Shown: positions 1 to 7,400 of the stretch, piece after piece
How positions within the stretch are numbered: position 1 is the stretch's first letter
Layout of the letters: every line of letters begins with the position of its first letter
Assembly: GCA_002451015.1 (NCBI GenBank)
Contig: DKBB01000252.1
Location: forward strand, 1 to 10,198
Source: Acidobacteria bacterium UBA6911
GTDB taxonomy: Bacteria; Acidobacteriota; UBA6911
DNA length: 10,198 nucleotides
Reading direction: 5' to 3'
The notes under the pieces: generated by a model
Databases searched by the model: none
What the model saw: the letters and a program-made list of their open reading frames with translations, nothing else
Told to the model about the DNA's origin: nothing
Position numbers and translations under genes: made by a program

Positions 1-42
1 AGTCAGGGCGAACACTAGGTCGCCCTGATTCATTCTCTTCCG
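1..42 (+). terminator. Probable intrinsic terminator of an upstream gene
   Basis: Bases 1-10 pair with 21-30: TCAGGGCG (3-10) is perfectly complementary to CGCCCTGA (21-28), with a further G:U and A:T pair at the base, around a 10-base loop. The stem is GC-rich and is followed by a pyrimidine-rich stretch (TTCATTCTCTT). This is the form of a rho-independent terminator reading rightward, although the T run is interrupted. The gene it would serve lies left of the window. If real, it insulates pheA at 76 from upstream transcription, so pheA would need its own promoter within a very short space or would depend on read-through. Confidence 0.5.
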
Positions 43-75
43 GCGGGTCTTAATTGGAGCAAACGCACCGGGCAT

Positions 76-924
76 ATGAAAAAATCAATACTTGAAGTCC
101 CGAAAAACTCCAAAGTTGCCTATCAGGGCGAACCGGGTGCTTTCAGCCAGCAGGCCGCCGGTAAGGTCTTCGGTGCCGGACGGATATCGATACCCTGCCA
201 CTCCCCGGAGGATGTTTTCACGGCCGTTATGCGGAAACGGGCTGAATTCGGGGTTATCCCGATTGAAAACACTCTAGCGGGAAGCATTTATCAGAACTTC
301 GATCTTCTCGCCCGGTTTCCCCTGGCGGTCGTCGCGGAAACCTCACTCCGGATCGAACACAATTTGATTGTTCATAGAGGCGTCGGTTTCCCGCAGATCC
401 ATCAGGTATATTCTCATCCTGCAGCGCTGGAACAGTGCAGCCGTTTCCTGAGCCGGTTTAAGTCCCTGGAGCAAGTTTCTTTTTACAATACCGCCGGAAG
501 CGTAAAGCACATGCACGATCAAGGCTTGAAGCACGCTGCTGCTATTGCTTCTGCGGATGCGGCACGGATATACGGCATGAAAATTCTGCGGCGCGGCATT
601 GAGGACGATCCGGAAAACTACACCCGTTTTCTTGTCCTGGCACGGAAGGGGAGATTGCCTCAGGGGGGCGAAAAAACAAGTATTGTGTTCGGACTTGAAA
701 ACCAGCCCGGAGTGCTGTTTAAAGCATTATCGGTTTTTGCCCTGCGCAATATCGACCTGGTAAAGATCGAATCCCGACCGATTCGGGGCAAACCCTGGGA
801 GTACCTTTTCTATATGGATCTACTGAGCGACATTCGAAGTCGCGAATGCAGCCACGCCCTCAGGCACCTGCGCGAACTGGCTCCGTATCTCAAGATTCTC
901 GGCTCGTATCCCGTAATAATCTAA
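76..924 (+). CDS. pheA: Prephenate dehydratase with ACT regulatory domain
   Basis: This 282-residue cytosolic enzyme converts prephenate to phenylpyruvate, the committed step to phenylalanine. The catalytic dehydratase domain spans about residues 13-190. It opens with KVAYQGEPGAFS, continues with GVIPIENTLAGS (59-70) and SHPAALEQC (113-121), and ends with the TRF motif (183-185), whose Thr is known to be catalytic in this family. An ACT domain follows (about 200-280), with the GVL region at 212 and the ESRP signature at 232-235 that shapes the phenylalanine-binding allosteric site, so feedback inhibition by Phe is expected. Length is normal for the monofunctional form; there is no N-terminal chorismate mutase domain. 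An in-frame stop at 16-18 limits the N-terminus. ATG 76 leaves 12 residues before the conserved core and is the natural start, although its Shine-Dalgarno is poor (GGAG lies about 16 bases upstream). Identity is very sure; its link to the genes downstream is not. Confidence 0.95.
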   Translation: MKKSILEVPKNSKVAYQGEPGAFSQQAAGKVFGAGRISIPCHSPEDVFTAVMRKRAEFGVIPIENTLAGSIYQNFDLLARFPLAVVAETSLRIEHNLIVHRGVGFPQIHQVYSHPAALEQCSRFLSRFKSLEQVSFYNTAGSVKHMHDQGLKHAAAIASADAARIYGMKILRRGIEDDPENYTRFLVLARKGRLPQGGEKTSIVFGLENQPGVLFKALSVFALRNIDLVKIESRPIRGKPWEYLFYMDLLSDIRSRECSHALRHLRELAPYLKILGSYPVII

Positions 925-1084
925 AACGTCGTTACACGTTTAAAGGTGTAATGCTGAACGGTCAAAAACTATAAGCATAGTTGAACGTTGCCATCATCAA
1001 TTGGCCCATTTAAGCAGGACTTACAGCATGCAACGTAACTTTTTCTTTTAACCTGTAACATGCAACCGAGTCGTAAATTCTTTA
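925..1084. other. Gap after pheA: small dyads and a direct repeat
   Basis: No open frame here looks like a gene. Three small structures are visible. TTACAC (932-937) is complementary to GTGTAA (946-951). AACTAT (967-972) and ATAGTT (977-982) form a 6-bp stem with a 4-base loop. The octamer CATGCAAC occurs twice in direct orientation at 1027-1034 and 1059-1066, 32 bp apart (about three helical turns), and TTACAG (1021-1026) is complementary to CTGTAA (1053-1058). None has a clear T tract, so no convincing terminator follows pheA. The repeated octamer could be a paired protein-binding site upstream of the KASIII gene, but an 8-mer pair can arise by chance. Confidence 0.35.
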
Positions 1085-1115
1085 TTGAGGATTGGCTGAT
1101 TCGACATGATACAAT
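1085..1115 (+). promoter_or_regulatory. Weak sigma70-like promoter candidate for the KASIII gene
   Basis: TTGAGG (1085-1090) and TACAAT (1110-1115) resemble -35 and -10 boxes but are separated by 19 bp, longer than the optimum. The predicted start would lie about 25-30 bases upstream of the ATG at 1149. The call is by eye only. Confidence 0.3.
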
Positions 1116-1136
1116 CCTTTTTCGAATTTATGGATA

Positions 1137-1141
1137 GAGGG
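1137..1141 (+). promoter_or_regulatory. Ribosome binding site of the KASIII gene
   Basis: GAGGG sits seven bases before ATG 1149. This is a good Shine-Dalgarno at normal spacing and supports that start. Confidence 0.7.
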
Positions 1142-1148
1142 TAGTTTT

Positions 1149-2210
1149 ATGAGCCGGGCCGTAATTATTGGGAGCGGATCCTGCATTCCACCTGAACCGG
1201 TCACTAATGATATGTTGTCCAGAATAATGGACGTGAGCGATCAATGGATACGCGAAAGATGTGGTGTGGAGAACCGGTATTATGTTGAGGAGGGTACCTC
1301 CACCTCGGACCTTGGGATGGCGGCATCTTCCGAAGCTCTCAAGATGTCGGGGCTGGACGGAAACGAGATCGATTTGATTATTTTTGCCACCATGACCCCC
1401 GATTATTATTTCCCGGGTTGCGGTGGACTGCTTCAGTCCAAATTAGGAATAAATAATGTTCCCAGTTTTGATATACGTCAGCAGTGTGTCGGATTCTTAT
1501 ACGGTATGCAACTGGCCAATGCCCATATACGTTCCGGCCTGGCGAAAAACGTACTCCTCGTAGGCGCGGAAACGCACACGGGCTTTATGCCATGGACTTC
1601 TGATAACTACAAATATCTGTATGGGAAAACCGACAAGGCGCCGACCCCTGAGGAGTATGCCTGGAATACCCGTTTCCGAAACCTGACGGTTCTTTTCGGG
1701 GACGCCGGAGCTGCCGTTGTGATACGGGCTGAAAACGGGGACCGTGGTGTCATGGATTGTATCCTGCATACCGATGGAAGCGGTTTTGATAAGATTCATG
1801 TTCCGGGCGCCGGATTCAATCGCCGGCCGTATGTGGATGCCGATCAGATCGAAAAAGGCGAGCATATACCTGTAATGAACGGTATGTCCGTTTACAGAAA
1901 TGCCACCCATTGCATGTTTGGTGTGACCAATGAGATTCTCGAGCGCAACGATCTGACCATGGATGATATTTCCATCGTCTTAATGCACCAGGCGAACAGG
2001 AGAATCAATGAACGGGTGCAGAATATGCTGAATATTCCCGAAGAGAAAATGATTCACAACATTCACAAGTTCGGGAATACAACTGCAGCAACCATTCCGC
2101 TTCTATGGGACGAATGCGTTCGAACAGACAGGATTCACGCCGGAGATCTGGTTCTAATGGTCGCTTTTGGAGCGGGGATGCATTGGGGGGCTCTGCTATT
2201 AAAAGCTTGA
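1149..2210 (+). CDS. Beta-ketoacyl-ACP synthase III-like enzyme (KASIII/FabH family)
   Basis: This 353-residue thiolase-fold condensing enzyme would join an acyl-CoA (or acyl carrier) starter to malonyl-ACP by decarboxylative Claisen condensation in the cytosol. The catalytic triad is intact: Cys113 in DIRQQCVGF (codon 1485-1487), His280 in LMHQANRRI and Asn310 in KFGNTTAAT. Other family marks are GSGSCIPP at the N-terminus, LFGDAGAAVV (about 182-191) and GAGMHWGALL at the C-terminus. It is about 35 residues longer than typical housekeeping FabH. Much of the extra length falls in a segment rich in aromatic residues at about 145-176, between VGAETH and the FGDAGAA strand. The active-site context QQCVGF differs from the AACAGF common in FabH, pointing to a specialised KASIII-like subgroup, perhaps for priming or acyl transfer to the large synthase downstream. 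That role is inference from neighbourhood. The start is supported by GAGGG seven bases upstream. Confidence 0.9.
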   Translation: MSRAVIIGSGSCIPPEPVTNDMLSRIMDVSDQWIRERCGVENRYYVEEGTSTSDLGMAASSEALKMSGLDGNEIDLIIFATMTPDYYFPGCGGLLQSKLGINNVPSFDIRQQCVGFLYGMQLANAHIRSGLAKNVLLVGAETHTGFMPWTSDNYKYLYGKTDKAPTPEEYAWNTRFRNLTVLFGDAGAAVVIRAENGDRGVMDCILHTDGSGFDKIHVPGAGFNRRPYVDADQIEKGEHIPVMNGMSVYRNATHCMFGVTNEILERNDLTMDDISIVLMHQANRRINERVQNMLNIPEEKMIHNIHKFGNTTAATIPLLWDECVRTDRIHAGDLVLMVAFGAGMHWGALLLKA

Positions 2211-2286
2211 GAATGTAAGAGTTGCAAAGAAATCGGATCCCAAGCTCTCCGTTGGACCGCACAGGGAAAACGATCGGGAAAAGGGA

Positions 2287-2309
2287 ATCTTATCTCCAGG
2301 AGAATAGAT
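2287..2309. promoter_or_regulatory. Imperfect 23-bp palindrome, possible operator
   Basis: The left arm ATCTTATCTCC (2287-2297) and right arm GGAGAATAGAT (2299-2309) match as a dyad at 9 of 11 positions around a single central A. A hairpin with a one-base loop is unlikely, so a dimeric DNA-binding protein is the more natural reading. It lies just upstream of a TATAAT at 2335-2340 and about 90 bp before the TTGACA promoter. No regulator gene is visible in the window. Confidence 0.35.
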
Positions 2310-2334
2310 GGCTGGATTTTAGGTTAAATTGTTG

Positions 2335-2340
2335 TATAAT
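2335..2340 (+). promoter_or_regulatory. Perfect -10 box (TATAAT) without a clear -35
   Basis: TATAAT at 2335-2340 is preceded directly by TTG. No good -35 hexamer lies 16-18 bp upstream; the nearest, around 2311-2317, is poor. An activator bound at the adjacent dyad (2287-2309) could compensate, but this is speculation. It may also be chance in an AT-rich stretch. Confidence 0.3.
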
Positions 2341-2396
2341 AAAGGGTTTTTAATATTCCGAATCCGGAGGGTCTACGGAAGGTTCTTTATAAATCC

Positions 2397-2425
2397 TTGA
2401 CAGGGTCTAATCTTTTGTATTTTAT
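2397..2425 (+). promoter_or_regulatory. Sigma70-like promoter for the acyl-CoA dehydrogenase
   Basis: A consensus TTGACA (2397-2402) is followed 17 bp later by TTTTAT (2420-2425); TATTTT at 2418-2423 with a 15-bp spacer is an alternative -10. Initiation near 2432 would give a leader of about 220 bases before ATG 2656, containing the inverted-repeat cluster. This is the best promoter candidate in the window. Confidence 0.5.
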
Positions 2426-2460
2426 CTGACTCCTGTGTTTATCGGCTGCTGAAACTCAGG

Positions 2461-2600
2461 GTATCGCCTTATGCCATCAGGTAAGCGGCGGGTATGAAAA
2501 GCCGGAAACCGGTATTTATGAAGCGGGTAACCGCGTTTAAGAGAAGTTTAATGGGAGCGGGAAGGTTCCGGTTTCCGACACGTGATCGGCGTTACCCAGC
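2461..2600 (+). ncRNA. Candidate structured 5' leader RNA
   Basis: Several complementary segments cluster here. CGGAAACCGG (2503-2512) is the exact reverse complement of CCGGTTTCCG (2568-2577). GGGTAAC (2525-2531) is the exact reverse complement of GTTACCC (2591-2597). The two pairings interleave, so together they could form a pseudoknot. Local alternatives also exist: CCGG-AAA-CCGG (2502-2512), GCGG-GTAA-CCGC (2523-2534, a GNRA tetraloop hairpin) and CGGGAA/TTTCCG (2558-2577). With a promoter just upstream and the dehydrogenase ATG about 60 bases downstream, this could be a cis-regulatory leader or a small RNA. I do not recognise it as a known riboswitch class. Confidence 0.4.
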
Positions 2601-2655
2601 GACCCCTAGAACTATTAACTAATTACAGGGACACTTATCTCACTAGAGCATCATT

Positions 2656-4317
2656 ATGGATAATCAAGGAATGGACAAAGAAACTCTCGATCTAACATTA
2701 GAGGCGCTAAAAGATTTTACATCACAGCGGCTTCCGGAAAAGAAAATTCTGGAACTCGATGCCACGGAAGAATTTCCGATCGATATCGTACGGGATATGA
2801 ACGGTCCGGAACTTGGCATCCAGTTGTTGTTCATTCCGGAAGAATTCGAGGGAATGGGAGGGGGGGCCTTTGACGTCTACAGGGTTTGCGAAGAGTTGGC
2901 CCGGGTGGACCTGGGTATTGCAACCGGGGTATTGGCTACTTTTCTGGGCAGCGATCCGATCGTTTTCGGGGGTACGTACGAACAGAAAAAACTCTGGTTG
3001 ACCCGAATAGGCCAGGAAGGGCTCCTTATGGCTTACGGCGCAACGGAACCGGAAGCAGGCAGCGATCTCGGAGCACTTCGTACCGTTGCCGTCCCGGACG
3101 AAAAGGACGGCCGCGTGGTCGGTTACAAAATTACGGGAAACAAACAGTGGATCAGTAATGGTGGGTATGCGGATCTTTACTGCGTTTTGGCCAAAGCTCC
3201 TGCCGGACCGACCTGGTTTGTTGTTGAAAAGGGTGCCGAAGGTTTAAGTCACGGAAAGCCGGAAGACAAACATGGTATCCGTGCCAGCAACACGGCTACA
3301 GTATCGCTGGAAAATGTCTATGTCGACATCGATTGCATGGTCGGAGGCAAGGAAGGGCAGGGCCTGCTGCAGGCACAGCTCGTTTTCGGATATACCCGGC
3401 TGATGGTCGCGGCTTTCGGATTGGGCGCCGGCTGGGCTGCACTCGATCGAGCTATTCCCTACTCCACAGGTCGTATCCAGGGCGGAGCGCCATTGTCCGA
3501 GAAGCAGGGATATACACATAAACTGATCGTTCCCCACGCCGCCCGCCTGGAAGCCGGGCGCGCGTATATTGAGGAGACCGCGGAGCGCATCGATCAGGAC
3601 GAAGGTACGCTGAATACCGAGGGGGCAATTGCAAAATATCTATCGACCGAAGCCGGGAATGCAGCGGCCGATGCCTCGATTCAGGCTTTGGGCGGATACG
3701 GCTATACCCGCGAATACATGGTGGAAAAGATCAAGCGGGATGCGCGCATTACCCAGATTTATGAAGGCACCTCCGAAATTATGGAGATGACCATCTGCCG
3801 CGACCGGTGGCAATTGCATTTAAAAACCAAAGGCCGTTACTACCATGAAATGGCGCAGCAGATCGAGCAACTGCATCAACAGAACACTCAGGTGGGGGCG
3901 GATATTGTCGGCTACTGCCTGCACGGTCTGGCCGAGCTCCTGGAGATGTCCAGGGTACACCGTCTGACACGACACCAGCACATCCTTTTCCGTTTGGGTG
4001 AGTTGATTGCTTTTGCCGAAGGTTCCGCCAGTCTTGCCAAGCGTGCCGCACGAGCCGCGAAAGGCGAACTGAGTGAAAAAGCACACCCCCGTTTCAACGC
4101 GGACAGCCTTGCCGCGTTCAGCCGGATCTATGCAAGGGAAGCGGCAATGAAAATGGTATCCGAAGGTGCCCGCTGGATTGGAGGACTCCTGCCGGTATCG
4201 GATATGGGAAGCCTGCAGCAGAGATTGATGCTGCCCGAGATCTTCAGAGCACAAGAAGGTCTGATACAGGATATGGATTACATCGCGGATGTTCTTTATG
4301 AAAGGAACTCGGCATAG
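2656..4317 (+). CDS. Acyl-CoA dehydrogenase family flavoprotein
   Basis: This 553-residue protein belongs to the FAD-dependent acyl-CoA dehydrogenases, which form a trans-2,3 double bond in an acyl thioester and pass electrons to ETF. The core (about residues 1-385) carries the signature [14 protein letters not shown] (127-140), [13 protein letters not shown] (158-170) in the flavin/substrate-binding beta domain, and the second signature [16 protein letters not shown] (343-358). IYEGTSEI follows (368-375), where Glu370 aligns with the catalytic base of medium-chain enzymes. About 165 extra helical residues follow (389-553), as in very-long-chain-type or other extended members; I cannot name the subfamily. 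No signal peptide is visible. The start at ATG 2656 has only a weak AGAG seven bases upstream; Met6 (2671) is a poorer alternative. It lies 130 bp before the large synthase on the same strand, suggesting action on the polyketide or acyl product, possibly as a carrier-bound thioester (inference). Confidence 0.92.
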   Translation: MDNQGMDKETLDLTLEALKDFTSQRLPEKKILELDATEEFPIDIVRDMNGPELGIQLLFIPEEFEGMGGGAFDVYRVCEELARVDLGIATGVLATFLGSDPIVFGGTYEQKKLWLTRIGQEGLLMAYGATEPEAGSDLGALRTVAVPDEKDGRVVGYKITGNKQWISNGGYADLYCVLAKAPAGPTWFVVEKGAEGLSHGKPEDKHGIRASNTATVSLENVYVDIDCMVGGKEGQGLLQAQLVFGYTRLMVAAFGLGAGWAALDRAIPYSTGRIQGGAPLSEKQGYTHKLIVPHAARLEAGRAYIEETAERIDQDEGTLNTEGAIAKYLSTEAGNAAADASIQALGGYGYTREYMVEKIKRDARITQIYEGTSEIMEMTICRDRWQLHLKTKGRYYHEMAQQIEQLHQQNTQVGADIVGYCLHGLAELLEMSRVHRLTRHQHILFRLGELIAFAEGSASLAKRAARAAKGELSEKAHPRFNADSLAAFSRIYAREAAMKMVSEGARWIGGLLPVSDMGSLQQRLMLPEIFRAQEGLIQDMDYIADVLYERNSA

Positions 4318-4348
4318 ATTACTGCATGGAATTCATCTATTCATAACT

Positions 4349-4378
4349 GAATGCATACGATTTAATCTGGATGTATTC
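4349..4378. repeat. Minor hairpin upstream of the twin palindromes
   Basis: GAATGCAT (4349-4356) can pair with ATGTATTC (4371-4378) through seven Watson-Crick pairs and one G:U, around a 14-base loop. The GAAT/ATTC core is shared with the twin hairpins that follow, so this may be a degenerate member of the same palindrome cluster. Confidence 0.35.
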
Positions 4379-4385
4379 GATCTTA

Positions 4386-4431
4386 GCCGAATGCGAAGCA
4401 TTCGGCCATAGCCGAATCCGGAGGATTCGGC
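4386..4431 (+). repeat. Twin perfect hairpins abutting the synthase RBS
   Basis: Two 21-base hairpins stand in tandem. The first pairs GCCGAATGC (4386-4394) with GCATTCGGC (4398-4406) around GAA. The second pairs GCCGAATCC (4411-4419) with GGATTCGGC (4423-4431) around GGA. Both 9-bp stems are perfect, share the outer seven base pairs (GCCGAAT/ATTCGGC), and are separated by CATA. Because the arms are shared, ATTCGGC (4400-4406) can pair instead with GCCGAAT (4411-4417), giving a mutually exclusive middle hairpin. There is no T tract, so this is not a standard terminator. It could be an mRNA-processing or stability element, a translational switch next to the RBS, or a REP-like dispersed palindrome. 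Confidence 0.7.
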
Positions 4432-4432
4432 C

Positions 4433-4437
4433 GGAGG
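4433..4437 (+). promoter_or_regulatory. Ribosome binding site of the giant synthase
   Basis: GGAGG lies ten bases before ATG 4448 and one base after the foot of the second hairpin. Its strength supports this start, and its position means that folding of the hairpins could influence ribosome access. Confidence 0.7.
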
Positions 4438-4447
4438 CATTGAAATA

Positions 4448-7400
4448 ATGAAAGTATCTGCGGCAGATAAGGCCGTTGCAATTGTAGGCGTGGGTGCCAT
4501 TATGCCGGATGCGCCCAATGCTCCCAGATTCTGGCAGAACATCAAGGACGGCCGGGACAGTATTAAGGAAGTCCCCCGTGATCGCTGGAATCCCGATCTG
4601 TATTACGATCCCGATCCTAAAGTTCCGGACAAAGCCTACTCCAAGATCGGGGGTTGGGTGCAGGAATGGGACTGGGATCCTCTCAAATGGCGTTTGCCGA
4701 TCCCTCCCAGGGTCAGTATGGCGATGGACTTGACCCAGAAATGGGGCGTCGTCACGGCTCGCGAGGCGTTGAATGACTACGGGTACCCGAACCGGCCTCT
4801 AAACCAGGAACGGGTTGCCGTTATTCTGGGCAATGCCATGGGAGGCGATGCGCACCTCTATTCCGCTGCCCGGATATTCTTTCCCGAATTTGCGGAAGAA
4901 CTGTTCAAATCATCCACCTATGCTTCTCTGCCCGAAAAAAAACGCCGCGAAATCCTGGAACAACTCCACGAAGGATTCGGCGGCAAACTGCCTCCAATTA
5001 CCGAAGATACGATGCCCGGAGAACTGTCCAACATACTCGCGGGACGCATCGCGGCTCTATACGATTTCAAGGGGCCGAATTACACGGCCGATGCAGCCTG
5101 TGCCTCGGCTATGGCGGCCATCAGTGCCGCCATTGTCGGCTTGACGGATCATGACTACGATGCCGTTTTGACGGGTGGAATCGACGCCAACATGAGTCCA
5201 TCCACTTTTGTAAAGTTCTGCAAGATAGGGGCTCTTTCCGCAACCGGTTCCCGGCCGTACGCCGAAGGATCGGACGGCTTCGTCATGGGAGAGGGCGGAG
5301 CCCTATTCATCATGAAACGATTGGCCGACGCCGAGCGGGACGGTGACAAGATATACGCCGTCGTTCGCGGTCTTGGCGGATCCAGTGACGGCAAGGGGAA
5401 GGGGATTACCGCGCCCAATCCCGCGGGACAGCAGATCTGCGTGCGGCGCGCCTGGCGCAAAGCCGGAGTATCCCCGGAACCGGGAGACATGATTGAGGGA
5501 CACGGAACTTCAACTCCTGTTGGAGATGCAGCCGAACTCGAAGCCCTGATGGCGATCTTTAAAAATTTCAATCTTCCCGCAGGTTCACTCGCTCTCGGTT
5601 CGGTTAAGTCGAACATCGGGCACCTGAAGGGCGCTGCAGGGGCGGCAGGCATATTGAAAGCTATGTTCTGCCTCCACGAGAAAGTTTTGCCCCCGAGCCT
5701 CAATTTTAAGAGACCCAATCCTAACTTTAATTTTGAAGCGTCGCCGTTTCGTGTGAACACCGAATTGAGGCCCTGGAACGTCGATCCGGGCAAAGCACGC
5801 CGCGCTGCTGTCAGCGCTTTCGGATTCGGCGGGACAAACTTCCATATAGTGATGGAGGAATATATTCCCGGAAGAATTGCGGGTGAAAGCAAAACCACCA
5901 TTGCTGTTTCCGACGCGGATCCAGGATCGGAAAGCGGAGTGAGTCTTAAGACTCCATTGCGCGGTGCTGCCGTGCTGGGTGCGGATTCCGAAGCCGAACT
6001 GATCGGGCGCCTTAAGAAACTCCTGAAGGACGCCGAGGCAGGGAATGCGCCCGAGCCTGCTCCGCCTTTTGAATCCGATTTACGGGCGGAATTCCGGCTG
6101 GCCATCGATTACGGCGATGCTTCGGAACTCGCGGATAAGGTCGGAAGGACGCTCAAAGCCTTCGAGGAAAACCAGCAGGGGAGATGGAAGGCTTTGCGGG
6201 CAAAGGGCATTTACCGGGGAGAAGGCCCGGCCCAGAAAGTGGCATTTCTTTTTACAGGTCAGGGTTCCCAGTACGTCAATATGCTGAAGACCCTGCGGGA
6301 GACGGAACCGATCGTAACACGGATCTTCGAGGAGGCCGACCGTACCATGGAGCCGTTGCTCGGCAAACCTCTGACCGAATGCATCTACCTTGACAAATCG
6401 GATGAAGCCGCTCTGAAAGAAGCCGAAGAGAACCTGAAGCAGACTGCGATTACCCAGCCTGCCGTTCTGGCAACGGAAAACGCGATCGCCCGAATGCTCG
6501 GCGCTTATGGCATAACGCCGGATATGGTGATGGGGCACAGCCTGGGTGAATATGGGGCGCTGGTGGCGGCGGGAGCGATATCTTTTGACGAGGCGCTGAA
6601 AGCCGTCAGTGCACGCGGAAAAGAGATGACCCGGTGCGCCCTGGACGACAATGGAATGATGGCGGCCGCTTTCGGGCCGATAGAAAAGATCCAGGAAATT
6701 CTGGATACGGTAGACGAATACGTCGTTATCGCCAACATCAACAGCTCCAAGGAAGCCGTCATCGGCGGGACGACCACCGGCGTGAAGAAAGCCATGGAAG
6801 CCATCAGCGAAGCCGGGTATACCGTGCGCGGGCTGCAGGTGAGTCATGCGTTCCACACCAGGATCGTGGCGCCCGCGGGAGAATCTCTGGCGCAGATCCT
6901 CAGAAAGATGGATCTCCGCCCACCGGAAATCCCTGTCGTAACGAACGTGACCGGAGAATTCTATCCCACGGGGCCGGGCGTCGTACCTGAGATGATCACG
7001 CTTCTGGGCAAGCAGGTCTCCTCCCCCGTTCAATTCATCAAGGGACTGAACACGCTCTACGATGCCGGTGCCAGAATATTCGTCGAGATCGGGCCCAAGC
7101 GGATTTTGTACGGCTTTGTAGAGGATGCTCTGGGCGGTCGCGATGGTGTTGTCTCCCTGTTTACAAATCATCCGCGGATCGGTGAAGCGGCGTCCCTGAA
7201 TCTGGCTCTCTGCGGACTGTATGCGGCAGGACTGGGATTCGGGCGATCTACCCAAAAAGAAGTTCCGAGCGTACAGGCAGCCTCAATCCGGCCAACCGCA
7301 ATAAAACCCGCTCAAGGGTTGCCGGCCGAATCCGTACAGAGACAGGCGTCGATTTCTGCGCCAGCCAGTTCTACACCGGCTTTTGAAGCAGGCAGAGTGA

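Larger units (their letters stand above)
2211..2655. other. 445-bp gene-free regulatory region before the dehydrogenase
   Basis: No credible coding frame is present on either strand; the minus frame overlapping 2005-2262 is a shadow of the KASIII gene. The left part holds an imperfect dyad (2287-2309) and a perfect TATAAT. The middle has a TTGACA promoter, and the right part (about 2461-2600) is dense in inverted repeats and probably transcribed as a structured leader. No convincing terminator follows the KASIII stop codon. The size and the signals suggest that the dehydrogenase and perhaps the synthase are transcribed from here separately from the KASIII gene. Confidence 0.5.

Noticed and set aside
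124..133. Repeat of CAGGGCGAAC also present at 4-13
   Set aside because: One copy is the left arm and loop edge of the terminator hairpin and the other encodes the conserved YQGEP motif of prephenate dehydratase. The match is short and best explained by coincidence.
2358..2370. 13-mer CCGAATCCGGAGG shared with 4412-4424 in the twin-hairpin region
   Set aside because: A 13-base exact match between two places in a 10-kb window is not surprising by chance. The copy at 2358 lacks the flanking arm needed for the 9-bp stem, so I do not call it the same element.
2461..2600. Group II intron remnant
   Set aside because: The GNRA hairpin and dense pairing prompted the idea, but I find no reverse-transcriptase frame, no domain V-like hairpin and no intron boundary motif.
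4386..4431. Twin hairpins as a rho-independent terminator between the dehydrogenase and the synthase
   Set aside because: The stems are perfect, but no T tract follows either one, and the next bases are a Shine-Dalgarno and a start codon. Termination here would silence the downstream gene.
6080..7255. 391-codon open frame on the minus strand, with similar ones at 5155-6105 and 7898-8851
   Set aside because: They lie wholly opposite the giant synthase frame, whose domains and catalytic motifs are unmistakable. Their translations show no recognisable motif and are the usual antisense shadow of a long moderately GC-rich gene.
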